DNA of 54,081 nucleotides from the NCBI GenBank assembly GCA_011525945.1, contig WYBJ01000318.1:1-54081 (forward strand), written 5' to 3'. The stretch's first letter is position 1, and each line of letters starts with the position of its first letter. A program made the position numbers and the translations under genes. This stretch comes from Burkholderiaceae bacterium (GTDB taxonomy: Bacteria; Pseudomonadota; Gammaproteobacteria; Burkholderiales; WYBJ01). Below the pieces are notes generated by a model. The model saw only the letters and a program-made list of their open reading frames with translations, did not search any database and was not told the DNA's origin. Shown piece by piece: positions 1 to 9,643 of the stretch.

Positions 1-491
<491 letters not shown>

Positions 492-602
492 CGCAGGCAG
501 CCGTATGCTTGCCCAGACAGGTGATTGGTCGCATGACGCGGCCGATCGACGCGGCGAGGTGGCAGCAGGTCGTAGCGAACCCGATTAGTCATCAATAGCG
601 CC

Positions 603-1508
603 ATGGAAGCCACCCCGCCGCCCTTCTTCAAGCGCGGTCCGTCGCCGGCGTTCCGCCTCGCTGTCTTCGCCTTGCTGGCGGTCGCGACCATGGTTCTGGA
701 CGCGCGCTTCAAGTACCTCGAACCCGCGCGGCAGATTTTTTCTGTCGTACTCTATCCCTTGCAACAGCTCGTGTCCGCGCCGGTGGCTATCGTTGAGGGC
801 GTGACCGACTTCTTTGCCGATCGGATCGAGATGCAGCGCGACAATGAACGCCTCAGAACCGAGGCACTCGCCAGCGCCTATCGGCTCGACCAATTGGAGG
901 CGGTGAAGCGCGAGAACGCGGAGCTGCGCGCACTGCTGCAGGCGCGCGCGCGGGTCGAGACCGCCTCGGTCATGGCCGAGATCCTGTATGGCGCACGCGA
1001 TCCGTTCAGCCGCACGTTCGTGGTCGACAAGGGCATCGAGGACGATGTGCGCGCCGGCGCCGCAGTGATCGACGAAGCTGGTGTAATCGGTCAGGTTACG
1101 CGGGTCTACCCGTTTCTCGCCGAGGTGACGCAGATCACCGACAAGAACCAAGCGGTGCCGGTTCGCAACGTGCGCAGCGGCCTGCGCGCGATCGTGTTCG
1201 GCAATGGGCGCGAGGGCACACTCGACCTGCGCTTCATGCCACTGAGTGCCGACGTTCAAGTGGGCGATGCGCTGGTCACTTCCGGGATCGACGGCATCTA
1301 TCCCCCGGGGCTGCCGGTGGCCAAGATCATCCACATCGAGCGCAACGCCACCCTGGCATTCGCGCGTATCACGTGTGAGCCGCTGAGCGGCGTCGATCGC
1401 CGCGGCCACGTTCTCATCCTCAAGCGGGTGCACGAACTGCCCGAGCGACCCGTCCCGCCGAGCGAGACGCCGCCCGCGCGCAAGAAGGCACGGCGGGGCG
1501 CGGGATGA
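603..1508 (+). CDS. mreC: Rod shape-determining protein MreC
   Basis: A bitopic inner-membrane protein of 301 residues that links MreB and the elongasome to periplasmic PBP2. It has a short basic N-terminus, one membrane segment at about residues 17-37 (AFRLAVFALLAVATMVLDAR), a coiled-coil at about 75-115 (DNERLRTEA...ENAELRALLQ) and the periplasmic beta-barrel region with GAAVIDEAGVIGQV, SGLRAIVFGNGREG and LVTSGIDGIYPPGLPVAKI, all typical of MreC. The tail is proline- and lysine-rich. The stop overlaps the mreD start (ATGA), so the two are translationally coupled. Length is normal for the family. Confidence 0.96.
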   Translation: MEATPPPFFKRGPSPAFRLAVFALLAVATMVLDARFKYLEPARQIFSVVLYPLQQLVSAPVAIVEGVTDFFADRIEMQRDNERLRTEALASAYRLDQLEAVKRENAELRALLQARARVETASVMAEILYGARDPFSRTFVVDKGIEDDVRAGAAVIDEAGVIGQVTRVYPFLAEVTQITDKNQAVPVRNVRSGLRAIVFGNGREGTLDLRFMPLSADVQVGDALVTSGIDGIYPPGLPVAKIIHIERNATLAFARITCEPLSGVDRRGHVLILKRVHELPERPVPPSETPPARKKARRGAG

Positions 1509-2020
1509 TGCCGGCCGGGCCTCAGCAGATCCTGCTGCCGGTGACGACCGGACTGATCGTGGTCACCGTGCTCGGCGCGCTAGTCGTGAACCTTGTCCCG
1601 CTCCCGCTCAACGTGCTCGAGCTGCGGCCCGACTTCTGCGCCTTGGTGCTGGTGTACTGGGGTATCCACCAGCCGCGCCGGGTCGGCTTCTCGTTGGCCT
1701 TCGTGCTGGGTCTTGCCGTCGACATGGCCGATGCGAGCCTGCTGGGCCAGCATGCGCTTGCCTACGTGGTGCTGCTGTTCGCGGCCATCGCGCTCCACCG
1801 ACGCGTGCTCAATTTCAGCCTCATCGGGCAGAGCCTGCACATCCTGCCCTTGCTGCTTGCGGGCGAGTTGTTGATGATCGGGGTGCGCCTGATCGCGGGC
1901 GACCAGCTGCCGGCGCCCGGGAATCTGCTCGGGCCGGTCGTTGGCGCGGCTCTGTGGATTCCGCTGTCAGCGCTGTTCCGGCTGCCGCGGCTACCGAAGG
2001 CCAACCCGGACCGCGTCTAG
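1505..2020 (+). CDS. mreD: Rod shape-determining membrane protein MreD
   Basis: A 171-residue polytopic membrane protein with about five hydrophobic segments, starting QQILLPVTTGLIVVTVLGAL. The family signature region RPDFCALVLVYWGIHQPRRVGFSLAFVLGLAVD is present, with the conserved aromatic/aspartate pattern of MreD. It works with MreC and PBP2/RodA in lateral wall growth. The ATG at 1505 overlaps the mreC stop by 4 bp; a second ATG at 1508 is a possible alternative start. It is followed 15 bp later by mrdA. Confidence 0.93.
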   Translation: MMPAGPQQILLPVTTGLIVVTVLGALVVNLVPLPLNVLELRPDFCALVLVYWGIHQPRRVGFSLAFVLGLAVDMADASLLGQHALAYVVLLFAAIALHRRVLNFSLIGQSLHILPLLLAGELLMIGVRLIAGDQLPAPGNLLGPVVGAALWIPLSALFRLPRLPKANPDRV

Positions 2021-2035
2021 CCGCGTCTTCACACC

Positions 2036-3934
2036 ATGCCGGTCGCCGAGATCCCAAATCCGCACCAGGAGATTCACCGCTTCCGCGGCCGGCTCCTGGT
2101 CGCCGCCTTGGTCGTGAGCGCGCTGTTTTTGGTGCTGGTGGGCCGCTTCGTGCATCTGCAAGTGCTGCAGCACGCGCACTACGACACACTGGCCGAGTCC
2201 AACCGCATCGCCATCGCGCCGGTCGTACCGAACCGTGGCCTCATCCTCGATCGCAACGGCGTCGAGCTCGCGCGCAACTATTCGGCGTATACGCTCGAGA
2301 TCACGCCGGCCAAAGTGCGAAACCTGGATGCGCTCATCGACGAGCTCGCCACCGTGGTCGACATTGCACCCAAGGATCGCAAGCGCTTCCGCAAGCTCAT
2401 CGACGAGAGCAAGAACTTCGAGAGTCTGCCGATTCGCAACCGCTTGAGTGACGAAGAGGTGGCGCGGTTCTCGGTCAATCGCTACCGCTTTCCGGGCGTC
2501 GAGATCAAGGCGCGGTTGTTCCGCCAATACCCGTACCGCGACCTCACCGCGCATATCATCGGCTACATCGGGCGCATCAACAGCAAGGACGTCGAAGCGC
2601 TCGAAGCCTCGGGTCAGAGCGCGAACTATCGCGGCACTGACCACATGGGGAAGATGGGTCTGGAGCAAAGCTACGAATCGAGACTGCACGGCACCACGGG
2701 ATTCGAGCAGGTCGAGGTAGATGCCGGCGGGCGAGCGGTGCGCACGCTCTCGCGCACCCCGCCTGTCTCCGGCGACAACCTGGTGCTCTCGCTCGACCTC
2801 AAGCTGCAGGAGATCGCCTGGCAGGCCTTCGGCGAGCGGCGCGGCGCGCTGGTCGCCATCGAGCCCAACAGCGGCGCGGTCCTCGCCTTCGTCAGCAAGC
2901 CCGGTTTCGATCCCAATCTGTTCGTCGACGGCATCGATCCGCAGAGCTGGGATGCGCTCAACAAGTCGATCGACCGGCCGATGACCAATCGCGCGCTGCA
3001 AGGGCAGTATCCGCCGGGCTCGACCTTCAAGCCCTTCATGGCGCTCGCCGGACTCGCCCTGGGAAAGCGCAACGCGCGCTACACGATCAGCGACCCCGGC
3101 TATTTCACGCTGCCGGGCCTGAGCCATCAATACCGCGACTGGAAGAAGGGCGGCCACGGCGCGGTCGACCTGCATCGCTCGCTCGTGATCTCGTGCGACA
3201 CTTATTACTACGGGCTTGCCGCCGACCTGGGCATCGACGCGATCCACGACTACATCGGCCAGTTCGGCCTGGGCGAAAAGACCGGCATCGATCTTCCCGG
3301 CGAGATGTCGGGCATCCTGCCCTCGTCGAGATGGAAGATGCGCCGCTTCCGGCAGAAGTGGTTCGCCGGCGATACCGTGTCGGTGGGCATCGGTCAGGGC
3401 TACAACATCGCCACACCTCTGCAGCTCGCCCATGCCACCGCCGCACTCGCGGCCAACGGCAAGGTTTACCGGCCGCGGATGGTGAGCCACATCGAGGAGG
3501 CGGCGAGCCGCACGCTCAAGCCCGTGGGGAGCGAACTGGTGCGCTCGATCGCCATCAAGCCCGAACACCTGCAACAGGTGCGCGCGGCCTTGGTGGATGT
3601 CACCCGACCCGGGGGTACCGCCGCACAGGCCGGCAAGGGCGCGCCCTATTCGTTCGCGGGCAAGACCGGAACGGCGCAGGTGGTTGCAATGAAGCAAGGC
3701 GAGAGCTACAACGAAAGCCGGGTACCCGAGCGCCACCGCGATCACGCCTGGTTCATCGCCTATGCGCCGGCGGAAAATCCAACCATTGCGTTGGTCGTGC
3801 TGGTGGAGAACGGCGGACACGGCAGCTCGGCTGCCGCGCCGATCGCTCGCACCGTGCTCGACTATTGGCTGCTCGGCAAGCTGCCCGACGGCGCGCAGCC
3901 CAAGTCGAACGTGAACGAGGAGCCAAGTGATTGA
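2036..3934 (+). CDS. mrdA: Penicillin-binding protein 2 (elongation transpeptidase)
   Basis: A monofunctional class B PBP of 632 residues that cross-links peptidoglycan during elongation in partnership with RodA. There is one N-terminal membrane anchor at about residues 19-40, then the pedestal domain (PNRGLILDRNG at about 66-76) and the transpeptidase domain. Active-site motifs are complete: S329-TFK (nucleophile Ser329; Escherichia coli uses Ser330), S386-C-D as the SxN-type motif, and K543-TG in FAGKTGTAQ. Length matches the E. coli protein (633). The rodA start lies inside the last codons, so the two are translationally coupled. No oddities. Confidence 0.97.
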   Translation: MPVAEIPNPHQEIHRFRGRLLVAALVVSALFLVLVGRFVHLQVLQHAHYDTLAESNRIAIAPVVPNRGLILDRNGVELARNYSAYTLEITPAKVRNLDALIDELATVVDIAPKDRKRFRKLIDESKNFESLPIRNRLSDEEVARFSVNRYRFPGVEIKARLFRQYPYRDLTAHIIGYIGRINSKDVEALEASGQSANYRGTDHMGKMGLEQSYESRLHGTTGFEQVEVDAGGRAVRTLSRTPPVSGDNLVLSLDLKLQEIAWQAFGERRGALVAIEPNSGAVLAFVSKPGFDPNLFVDGIDPQSWDALNKSIDRPMTNRALQGQYPPGSTFKPFMALAGLALGKRNARYTISDPGYFTLPGLSHQYRDWKKGGHGAVDLHRSLVISCDTYYYGLAADLGIDAIHDYIGQFGLGEKTGIDLPGEMSGILPSSRWKMRRFRQKWFAGDTVSVGIGQGYNIATPLQLAHATAALAANGKVYRPRMVSHIEEAASRTLKPVGSELVRSIAIKPEHLQQVRAALVDVTRPGGTAAQAGKGAPYSFAGKTGTAQVVAMKQGESYNESRVPERHRDHAWFIAYAPAENPTIALVVLVENGGHGSSAAAPIARTVLDYWLLGKLPDGAQPKSNVNEEPSD

Positions 3935-5048
3935 CCAGTGGGAAGCGCGCATGATCCTGCGCCGTGCGGCTGGCATCGCGACCGCCAACGTCGACGGCCT
4001 GCTGCTCGCCATGCTCGTGCTGCCGCTCGGCATCGGCGTCACCGTTCTCTACAGCGCCTCCAACGAGAGCATGGCGCGCGTGAGCGGCCAGTTGATCAAC
4101 ATCGCCGTGGCATTCGCCGTCATGTGGCTGGCGGCGAAGGTACCGCCGAATCACCTCATGCGCGTTGCCTTGCCGGCTTATCTCTTCGGGCTCGCGCTGC
4201 TGGCCGGTGTGGCGTTGTTCGGAGAAGTGGCCAACGGTGCGCGCCGCTGGCTGAACATCGGCATCACCCGCATCCAACCCTCCGAGCTCATGAAGATCGC
4301 GGTGCCGATGATGCTCGCCTGGTTTTTCCATCGGTTCGAAGACCATCGCCGCGTATATCACTACGCGCTCGCGGCGATAATTCTCGCCCTGCCGGTCGGG
4401 CTTATCGTTCGCCAGCCCGATCTGGGCACGGCCATTCTGATCGCGGCGAGTGGCTTCTACGTGCTGTTCCTGGCCGGATTGTCGTGGCGCGTCATCGGCG
4501 GCCTCGCCTTGGTCGCGCTGGCGGCCGGGCCCCTTGTCTGGAACGTGATGCACGACTATCAGCGCCAGCGCATCCTCACCTTGCTCGATCCCTCGCAGGA
4601 TCCGCTCGGCGCCGGTTACCACACCATCCAGTCGACCATCGCAGTCGGCTCGGGTGGGCTGGCTGGAAAAGGATGGCTCAACGGCACCCAGACCCATCTC
4701 GACTTCCTGCCCGAGCGCACCACCGACTTCATTTTTGCGGTCTACTCCGAGGAGTTCGGGCTCATCGGCAACGTTATCCTCGTGGTGCTGTTCCTTGCGC
4801 TCATCGGGCGCGGGATGATAATCACGGCCAACGCTCCGAATACTTTCTCGCGCCTGCTTGCGGGCGCCGTCACGCTCGGGTTCTTCACCTATGCGTTCGT
4901 CAACATGGGGATGGTGAGCGGAATCCTTCCGGTCGTGGGCGTGCCGCTGCCGCTGATCAGCTATGGCGGCACCTCCCTCGTGACGGTATGCTTGGGTTTC
5001 GGCATCTTGATGAGCATCCACACGCATCGCAAATTGGTGCAGACGTGA
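3927..5048 (+). CDS. rodA: SEDS peptidoglycan glycosyltransferase RodA
   Basis: A polytopic (about 10 membrane segments) SEDS-family glycosyltransferase, 373 residues, that polymerises lipid II in the rod complex with PBP2. Family motifs include NGARRWLNIGITRIQPSE, QPDLGTAILI, the catalytic-loop LPERTTDFIFAVYSEEFGLIG and PLISYGGTSL. D267 in the DFIF segment corresponds to the essential E. coli RodA Asp262. The GTG at 3927 overlaps the end of mrdA by 8 bp; an in-frame ATG at 3951 is an alternative start. The stop overlaps the next gene start (GTGA), continuing the coupled operon. Confidence 0.96.
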   Translation: MIDQWEARMILRRAAGIATANVDGLLLAMLVLPLGIGVTVLYSASNESMARVSGQLINIAVAFAVMWLAAKVPPNHLMRVALPAYLFGLALLAGVALFGEVANGARRWLNIGITRIQPSELMKIAVPMMLAWFFHRFEDHRRVYHYALAAIILALPVGLIVRQPDLGTAILIAASGFYVLFLAGLSWRVIGGLALVALAAGPLVWNVMHDYQRQRILTLLDPSQDPLGAGYHTIQSTIAVGSGGLAGKGWLNGTQTHLDFLPERTTDFIFAVYSEEFGLIGNVILVVLFLALIGRGMIITANAPNTFSRLLAGAVTLGFFTYAFVNMGMVSGILPVVGVPLPLISYGGTSLVTVCLGFGILMSIHTHRKLVQT

Positions 5049-6025
5049 TTGCCACCGTTCGCGCACCGCGGGCAGTCGCCCCTTTCAAGGCGGCAGGATC
5101 CCGCGCGGCGCGGCGCCTCTCGCGGCAGGTGGCGGCACTGGCCTGCGCGCTGGCTCTGGCCGGCTGCGGAACGTTCTCCGGTCGCCCGGGCGATCAGCCC
5201 TCGGCGCCCGGCAAGCGCGGCGGCGGTTACTATCTCGATGACGGACCTGGCGACAATCCGCCGGCCAATCTGGCCCAGATCCCCGATGCCGTACCCCGAC
5301 TGGAGCCGCTCGTACGCGCCACCGCCCGGCCTTACTCCGCGTTGGGCCGTACCTATACCCCCATGACCCAGCTCGCGCCTTATCGCGCGCGTGGCGTGGC
5401 CACCTGGTATGGCCGCCGTTACCACGGCAGTCGCACCGCCTCGGGCGAGATCTACGACATGTACGCCATGACCGGTGCGCACCCCGTGCTGCCGATTCCG
5501 AGCTATGCCCGGGTCACCAATCTCGCCAACGGTCGCTCGGCGGTCGTGCGCATCAACGACCGCGGGCCTTTTCTGGACTCCCGCCTGATCGACCTCTCGT
5601 ACGCAGCCGCGTACAAGCTCGACATCGTCCGAAATGGCTCTGCCCTGGTAGAAGTCGAGGCGATTGTGCCCGCGGGAGCATCGCCTGCGCCCGCCATTGC
5701 CGAAGCGCGTACTGCCGCTGCGGCGCCAGCTGCGGCGACCGACGACGCGCTGCAAACGACCGCCCTGCCCGAGTCGGCTGCAGCACAAAGCAACGGTTAT
5801 TACGTCCAACTGGGCGCGTTTTCGCTGCGCGATAATGCCGAACGCTTCGCCGAGCACATGCGCGTAACGCTCGCGCCGATCGAAGCAAACCTGTCGATCG
5901 TAGCCGCGGGCAACCTGTACCGAGTCCACGCCGGACCCTATGCGAGCCGGGATGGGGCGGTCGCCGCTGCCGGGCACATCGGCCGCTCGCTCGGCGCCGC
6001 GCCAATCCTGGTGGAGCCGCGTTGA
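5045..6025 (+). CDS. rlpA: RlpA-like septal ring lytic transglycosylase lipoprotein
   Basis: A 326-residue outer-membrane lipoprotein. The start is the GTG at 5045, which overlaps the rodA stop. The N-terminus is basic, then hydrophobic, ending in the lipobox LAGC with lipidated Cys41. A low-complexity linker precedes the double-psi beta-barrel domain at about residues 117-205 (GVATWYGRRYHGSRTASGE, then SYARVTNLANGRSAVVRIND and RGPFLDSRLIDLS), and a C-terminal SPOR domain (YYVQLGAFSLRDNAERF) binds denuded glycan. Characterised RlpA proteins are lytic transglycosylases or murein-binding proteins at division sites; activity here is inferred. An Ala/Pro-rich spacer joins the two domains. Confidence 0.93.
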   Translation: MIATVRAPRAVAPFKAAGSRAARRLSRQVAALACALALAGCGTFSGRPGDQPSAPGKRGGGYYLDDGPGDNPPANLAQIPDAVPRLEPLVRATARPYSALGRTYTPMTQLAPYRARGVATWYGRRYHGSRTASGEIYDMYAMTGAHPVLPIPSYARVTNLANGRSAVVRINDRGPFLDSRLIDLSYAAAYKLDIVRNGSALVEVEAIVPAGASPAPAIAEARTAAAAPAAATDDALQTTALPESAAAQSNGYYVQLGAFSLRDNAERFAEHMRVTLAPIEANLSIVAAGNLYRVHAGPYASRDGAVAAAGHIGRSLGAAPILVEPR

Positions 6026-6306
6026 TGCCTCAAATTGCAATCATCATCGATTTCGAACCGCATCCCGAAAAGCGCGAGGAATTCCTGCGTCAGTTGCGGC
6101 ATGATGCGCGTGTAACGTTACGCGACGACGGCTGCCTGCGAATGGAAGTGCTGCACCCGTGCGACGGTAGCGGGCGCATCGTGCTCTCGGAGTTGTGGCG
6201 TGACGAAGATGCGATCGCGGCGCACCGCAACCGCCCCGGCCATTCGCACGCCTGGCAGGAGCCGCTGCTGCGAGCCAAGCGCGTGCTCAAGTGCCTGACT
6301 GACTGA
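6025..6306 (+). CDS. ABM-domain (antibiotic biosynthesis monooxygenase-like) small protein
   Basis: A 93-residue protein with the dimeric ferredoxin-like fold signature of ABM/YgiN-like proteins: an initial beta strand (IAIIIDFEPHPEKREEF), GCLRMEVLHPCDGSGRIVLSELWRDEDAIAAH and a terminal helix. Members include heme-degrading and quinol monooxygenases, but many are uncharacterised and no specific substrate can be read from the sequence. The ATG at 6025 shares bases with the rlpA stop (TGATG), so it is co-translated with the cell-wall operon; a TTG two codons' worth upstream is less likely. It is the last gene of the operon. Confidence 0.8.
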   Translation: MPQIAIIIDFEPHPEKREEFLRQLRHDARVTLRDDGCLRMEVLHPCDGSGRIVLSELWRDEDAIAAHRNRPGHSHAWQEPLLRAKRVLKCLTD

Positions 6307-6320
6307 GTGCGCAGTCCCGG

Positions 6321-6335
6321 GCGGGCAGTGCCCGC
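6321..6335. terminator. GC-rich hairpin between convergent operons
   Basis: A perfect 6-bp stem with a 3-nt loop (GCGGGC-AGT-GCCCGC) lies in the 56-bp space between the stop of the ABM-domain gene (+) and the stop of hslU (-). Its position suits a bidirectional transcription stop, but neither side has a T-run, so it would not be a strong intrinsic terminator on its own. Confidence 0.4.
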
Positions 6336-6362
6336 GCCATCCGGCCCGACTCGGGAGCTTCG

Positions 6363-7691
6363 CTACAGGACGTAGCGCGCCAGATCCTCGCTTTGTGCGA
6401 GATCCTGCAGGCGCTGGTCGACGTAGGCGGCATCCACCGCAAGCGTCTTGCCCTCGTGCTCGGCGGCGTTGAACGACAGCTCTTCCAGGAGTTTCTCCAT
6501 GACGGTGTAGAGTCGCCGTGCGCCGATGTTTTCGGTCTTCTCATTCACCTGGAAGGCGATCTCGGCCAGCCGTCGGATGCCTTCGGCGGCGAACTCCAGG
6601 CGCACGCCTTCGGTTGCGAGCAGCGCCTGATACTGCTTGGTGAGACACGCATCGGTGTTGGTGAGAATCTGCTCGAAGTCAGTCACGCTGAGCGAGTCGA
6701 GCTCCACCCGGATAGGGAGGCGGCCCTGCAACTCGGGGATCAGGTCGGAGGGTTTGGAGAGATGGAAAGCGCCGCTCGCGATAAAGAGCACGTGATCGGT
6801 GCGCACCATACCGTACTTCGTCGTCACGGTCGTGCCCTCGACCAGCGGCAGTAGGTCGCGCTGTACGCCCTGGCGCGAGACGTCCGCGCCGTGCGTCTCG
6901 CCACGCGCGGTGATCTTGTCGATCTCGTCCAGGAACACGATGCCGTTCTGTTCCACGGTGGCGAGCGCGCGCGTCTTCAGGTCGTCATCGTTGACGAGCT
7001 TCGCCGCCTCCTCCTCGGTGAGCATCTTCATCGCATCGCGGATGCGCAGCTTGCGCATGCGCTTGCGCGATCCGGTCAGGTTCTGAAACATGCCCTGAAT
7101 CTGGGAGGTCAGATCCTCCATCCCCGGCGGCGCGAGGATTTCCATCTGCGGGGCCGCGGCGGAGACCTCCAGCTCGAGTTCGCGATCGTCCAGCTCGCCT
7201 TCGCGCAGCTTCTTGCGAAACTTCTGCCGCGTCGCCGAATCGCGCTCGTCCGCAGCCCCGAAGCCGGCATCGCGTGCCGCCGGCAGCAGCGCGTCGAGAA
7301 TGCGCTCCTCGGCTGCATCCTCGGCCTTGTGCCGCACCTTGCGCGTTTCCTGCTCGCGTGTCTGCTTGATCGCAATCTCGACCAGATCGCGAATGATGGT
7401 ATCAACGTCGCGCCCGACATAGCCGACCTCGGTGAACTTGGTCGCTTCCACCTTGATGAAGGGCGCTTCGGCGAGCTTCGCCAGACGCCGCGCGATCTCG
7501 GTCTTGCCCACCCCGGTGGGCCCGATCATCAAGATGTTCTTGGGCGTGATCTCCTGGCGCAGGGGCTCGTCCACGCGTTGGCGTCGCCAGCGGTTGCGCA
7601 ATGCGATCGCAACCGCGCGCTTCGCCGCCGCCTGACCGATGATGTGCTTGTCCAGCTCGTGAACGATTTCTTGCGGAGTCATTGCCGACAT
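6363..7691 (-). CDS. hslU: ATP-dependent protease ATPase subunit HslU
   Basis: The AAA+ unfoldase of the HslVU (ClpYQ) protease, 442 residues, one short of E. coli HslU. Walker A is GPTGVGKT at residues 57-64, Walker B is FLDEIDK, and the I-domain is inserted between them (the [16 protein letters not shown] and [12 protein letters not shown] region). Sensor and arginine-finger segments follow ([27 protein letters not shown]). The C-terminus LARYVL matches the tail that docks into HslV. It forms hexamers that feed unfolded substrate to HslV. It lies 17 bp downstream of hslV in the same transcript. Confidence 0.97.
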   Translation of the reverse strand: MSAMTPQEIVHELDKHIIGQAAAKRAVAIALRNRWRRQRVDEPLRQEITPKNILMIGPTGVGKTEIARRLAKLAEAPFIKVEATKFTEVGYVGRDVDTIIRDLVEIAIKQTREQETRKVRHKAEDAAEERILDALLPAARDAGFGAADERDSATRQKFRKKLREGELDDRELELEVSAAAPQMEILAPPGMEDLTSQIQGMFQNLTGSRKRMRKLRIRDAMKMLTEEEAAKLVNDDDLKTRALATVEQNGIVFLDEIDKITARGETHGADVSRQGVQRDLLPLVEGTTVTTKYGMVRTDHVLFIASGAFHLSKPSDLIPELQGRLPIRVELDSLSVTDFEQILTNTDACLTKQYQALLATEGVRLEFAAEGIRRLAEIAFQVNEKTENIGARRLYTVMEKLLEELSFNAAEHEGKTLAVDAAYVDQRLQDLAQSEDLARYVL

Positions 7692-7708
7692 TCTCTACGC
7701 CCGATGCG

Positions 7709-8254
7709 CTACTCGATCGATTCGACCACGTGCTGCTGATTGGTGTAGATGCAAAGATCTCCCGCGATCGTCAGCGCGCGCCGGACAATCTCCTCGGCGG
7801 CGAGATCGGTGTTGTCGAGCAGCGCGCGCGCGGCCGCCTGCGCGTACGGTCCACCGCTGCCAATGGCGACGATGCCGTGCTCGGGCTCGAGCACGTCGCC
7901 GCTGCCGGTGATGATGAGCGAGGTCTCGCGGTCGGCAACTGCCAGCATCGCTTCCAGGCGACGCAGGATGCGATCGGTGCGCCAGTCCTTGGCGAGTTCC
8001 ACCGCCGAGCGCAGCAGGTTACCTTGATGCTTTTCCAGCTTGGCCTCGAATCGTTCGAACAAAGTGAAGGCATCGGCCGTGCCGCCGGCGAATCCGCTCA
8101 GTATCCGTTCATGGTAGAGGCGGCGCACCTTGCGGGCACTCGCCTTGACCACGACGTTGCCGAGCGTGACCTGGCCGTCTCCGCCCATCGCGACACGCGC
8201 ACCGCGTCGTACGCTCAAGATGGTGGTGCCGTGCAGGGCCGCGTATTGGCTCAT
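7709..8254 (-). CDS. hslV: ATP-dependent protease peptidase subunit HslV
   Basis: A proteasome-like threonine peptidase of 181 residues. The motif TTILSVRRG gives the N-terminal nucleophile: Thr10 follows a 9-residue leader (MSQYAALHG) that must be removed. E. coli has only the initiator Met before its Thr, but short leaders are familiar in betaproteobacterial Hsl[39 protein letters not shown] and [19 protein letters not shown] are the standard HslV blocks. It is first gene of the hslVU operon; the putative promoter and 5' hairpin lie just upstream (8281-8310). Confidence 0.97.
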   Translation of the reverse strand: MSQYAALHGTTILSVRRGARVAMGGDGQVTLGNVVVKASARKVRRLYHERILSGFAGGTADAFTLFERFEAKLEKHQGNLLRSAVELAKDWRTDRILRRLEAMLAVADRETSLIITGSGDVLEPEHGIVAIGSGGPYAQAAARALLDNTDLAAEEIVRRALTIAGDLCIYTNQQHVVESIE

Positions 8255-8549
8255 GGTCGATGCGAGGGAACAAGACAGACGATGCCTTGGGCGGGCATCG
8301 GGCGATTATACCCGCGCGCGACGCCCGAAGATGCCTTCCCGCGCGAACATCGAGACGCGTTCGCGCGGCGCCGCGTCGCACGGCGCGACATTGCGCGACG
8401 CCGTGTCGCGCCGCGCCGGTTTAAACGATACTGCTTCGCGGCCCGGCCGGATCGCTCGCACGAACGATTCACTCGCGCGCAGATCTCCGGGAGAGACCAT
8501 GCGACTGTTAAGTCGAATCGTGCCGACCGAGCGGCCCTGTCAGGAACAT
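8255..8549. other. Intergenic region between COG0523 GTPase gene and hslV
   Basis: About 295 bp without a convincing gene. The hslV-proximal part holds the putative promoter and hairpin. The middle is a G+C-rich tract of repeated CGCGACG/CGTCGCG words, including an 8-bp inverted repeat GGCGCGAC (8382-8389) / GTCGCGCC (8404-8411) with a 14-nt loop. This could be a terminator-like or cruciform structure, but it has no T-run. The rest shows nothing I can name. Confidence 0.5.
8281..8310 (-). promoter_or_regulatory. Putative hslVU promoter -10 element and 5'-end hairpin
   Basis: On the minus strand a consensus -10 hexamer TATAAT lies at 8310-8305. No good -35 is visible 17 bp upstream (CATCTT), and no convincing heat-shock sigma-32 motif is seen. 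About where transcription should begin there is a perfect stem GATGCC / GGCATC with a 7-nt loop (8299-8281), which would put a hairpin at or near the 5' end of the hslVU mRNA. The distance from the predicted start to the hslV ATG is about 45 nt. Confidence 0.5.
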
Positions 8550-9575
8550 TCAGCAGGCCGCCAGGGCCCGCCGCAATGGCGCGAGCACCTGCGTCTGATC
8601 CAAGTCGCGCACGATGAACACTAGGCGCGTGCGCCGATCCTCGTCCGGCCAGCCCGGTAAGGTGAGCACCGGATAGAGTACATGCTGCACGATATGGATG
8701 ACGCGCGGTGCGCTCTGAGCACGCACATTCACGATGCCTTTTACGCGCAGCAACTGCTCGCCGTACTGTTCGATGAGCGTCTCGAGACCGCGCCAGAGGG
8801 CCGCGCCGGAAACCGGTTCGTCCATGGTCAGCGCAAACGAGCGGATGCGCCGATCGTGCATCGGGCCGCTGCCGGGGAATACCGGCGGCTGCGCGGGTAC
8901 GGGCAGATAGCGCTGCGTGTGCAGCCACCCCTCGACACGCCCGGGATCACGTCCTGCCGCATCGAAGCCGATGTCGAGGATCGAGCCCGGATCGATGTCG
9001 CCGCGGCACGATCGAAGAATGGGCGCAGCCGGATTCAGCTCGCACAGCCGCGATTCAAGGCGTTGCAGTTCGGCTTCGGCCACGATATCGACCTTGGTGA
9101 CGACGATGCGATCAGCCAGCGCCGCCTGCTTGACCGATTCGAAGTGCCGGTCTAGCGTGCGTAGGCCAAGCTGACCGTCGGCCGTGGCCACGACCGCGTC
9201 GAGCCGATAGAGCGACGCCAGCACGGGCTCGGCGACCAGCGTCTGCAGGATCGGCGCCGGATCGGCCAAGCCGGTGGTTTCGATCACCACGCGCCGGAAT
9301 GGCGGCACTTCCTTGCGCAAGCGCCGCGTGTAGAGCTCCTCGAGCTGCTCGGCCAGATCGTCGCGCAGCGCACAGCACAAGCAACCGCGGCCGAGCAGCA
9401 CGACCGATTCCGCAACCGGGTACAGCAGATCATGGTCGAGTGCGATGTCGCCGAGCTCGTTCATCAGCACCGCCGTATCGCACAGATCCGGATGCGCAAG
9501 CAGGCGCGCGAGCAAGCTTGTCTTGCCGCTACCGAGGTAGCCGGTCAGCAGGGTGATGGGGATGGCGAAGGACAT
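8550..9575 (-). CDS. COG0523 (CobW/ZNG-family) metal-related GTPase
   Basis: A 341-residue P-loop GTPase. Walker A is GYLGSGKT (residues 12-19) and the family hallmark metal-binding motif GCLCC lies at 64-68. Further G-domain segments are VIETTGLADPAPIL, DAVVATADG and VVTKVDIV. The C-terminal CobW_C domain is at about 230-340 (SFALTMDEPVSGAALWRGLETL; VKGIVNVRAQSAPRVIHIVQHVLYP). Members act as metal chaperones or insertases for zinc, cobalt and other metals. The subgroup cannot be told here: there is no cobalamin cluster nearby and I see no Zur-like palindrome upstream. Confidence 0.9.
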   Translation of the reverse strand: MSFAIPITLLTGYLGSGKTSLLARLLAHPDLCDTAVLMNELGDIALDHDLLYPVAESVVLLGRGCLCCALRDDLAEQLEELYTRRLRKEVPPFRRVVIETTGLADPAPILQTLVAEPVLASLYRLDAVVATADGQLGLRTLDRHFESVKQAALADRIVVTKVDIVAEAELQRLESRLCELNPAAPILRSCRGDIDPGSILDIGFDAAGRDPGRVEGWLHTQRYLPVPAQPPVFPGSGPMHDRRIRSFALTMDEPVSGAALWRGLETLIEQYGEQLLRVKGIVNVRAQSAPRVIHIVQHVLYPVLTLPGWPDEDRRTRLVFIVRDLDQTQVLAPLRRALAAC

Positions 9576-9643
9576 CGGGTGGCGGTGTGAAGTGTGCCGG
9601 CACTCATGCCGCGCGCACGATCAATCCCTGTCGATGAATACGC

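Noticed and set aside
1991..4042. 683-codon open frame antisense to mrdA
   Set aside because: Low-complexity His/Arg/Ala/Asp composition typical of a shadow frame of a high-G+C gene; mrdA on the other strand has all PBP2 motifs.
3938..5044. Long plus-strand frame joining upstream codons to rlpA (695 codons in total)
   Set aside because: The first two thirds are an out-of-frame reading of rodA; RlpA starts at the GTG 5045.
8362..8415. Repeated CGCGACG/CGTCGCG words considered as a CRISPR-like or regulatory repeat array
   Set aside because: Units are irregular, short and overlapping with no spacers; probably G+C-driven low complexity with one 8-bp inverted repeat.
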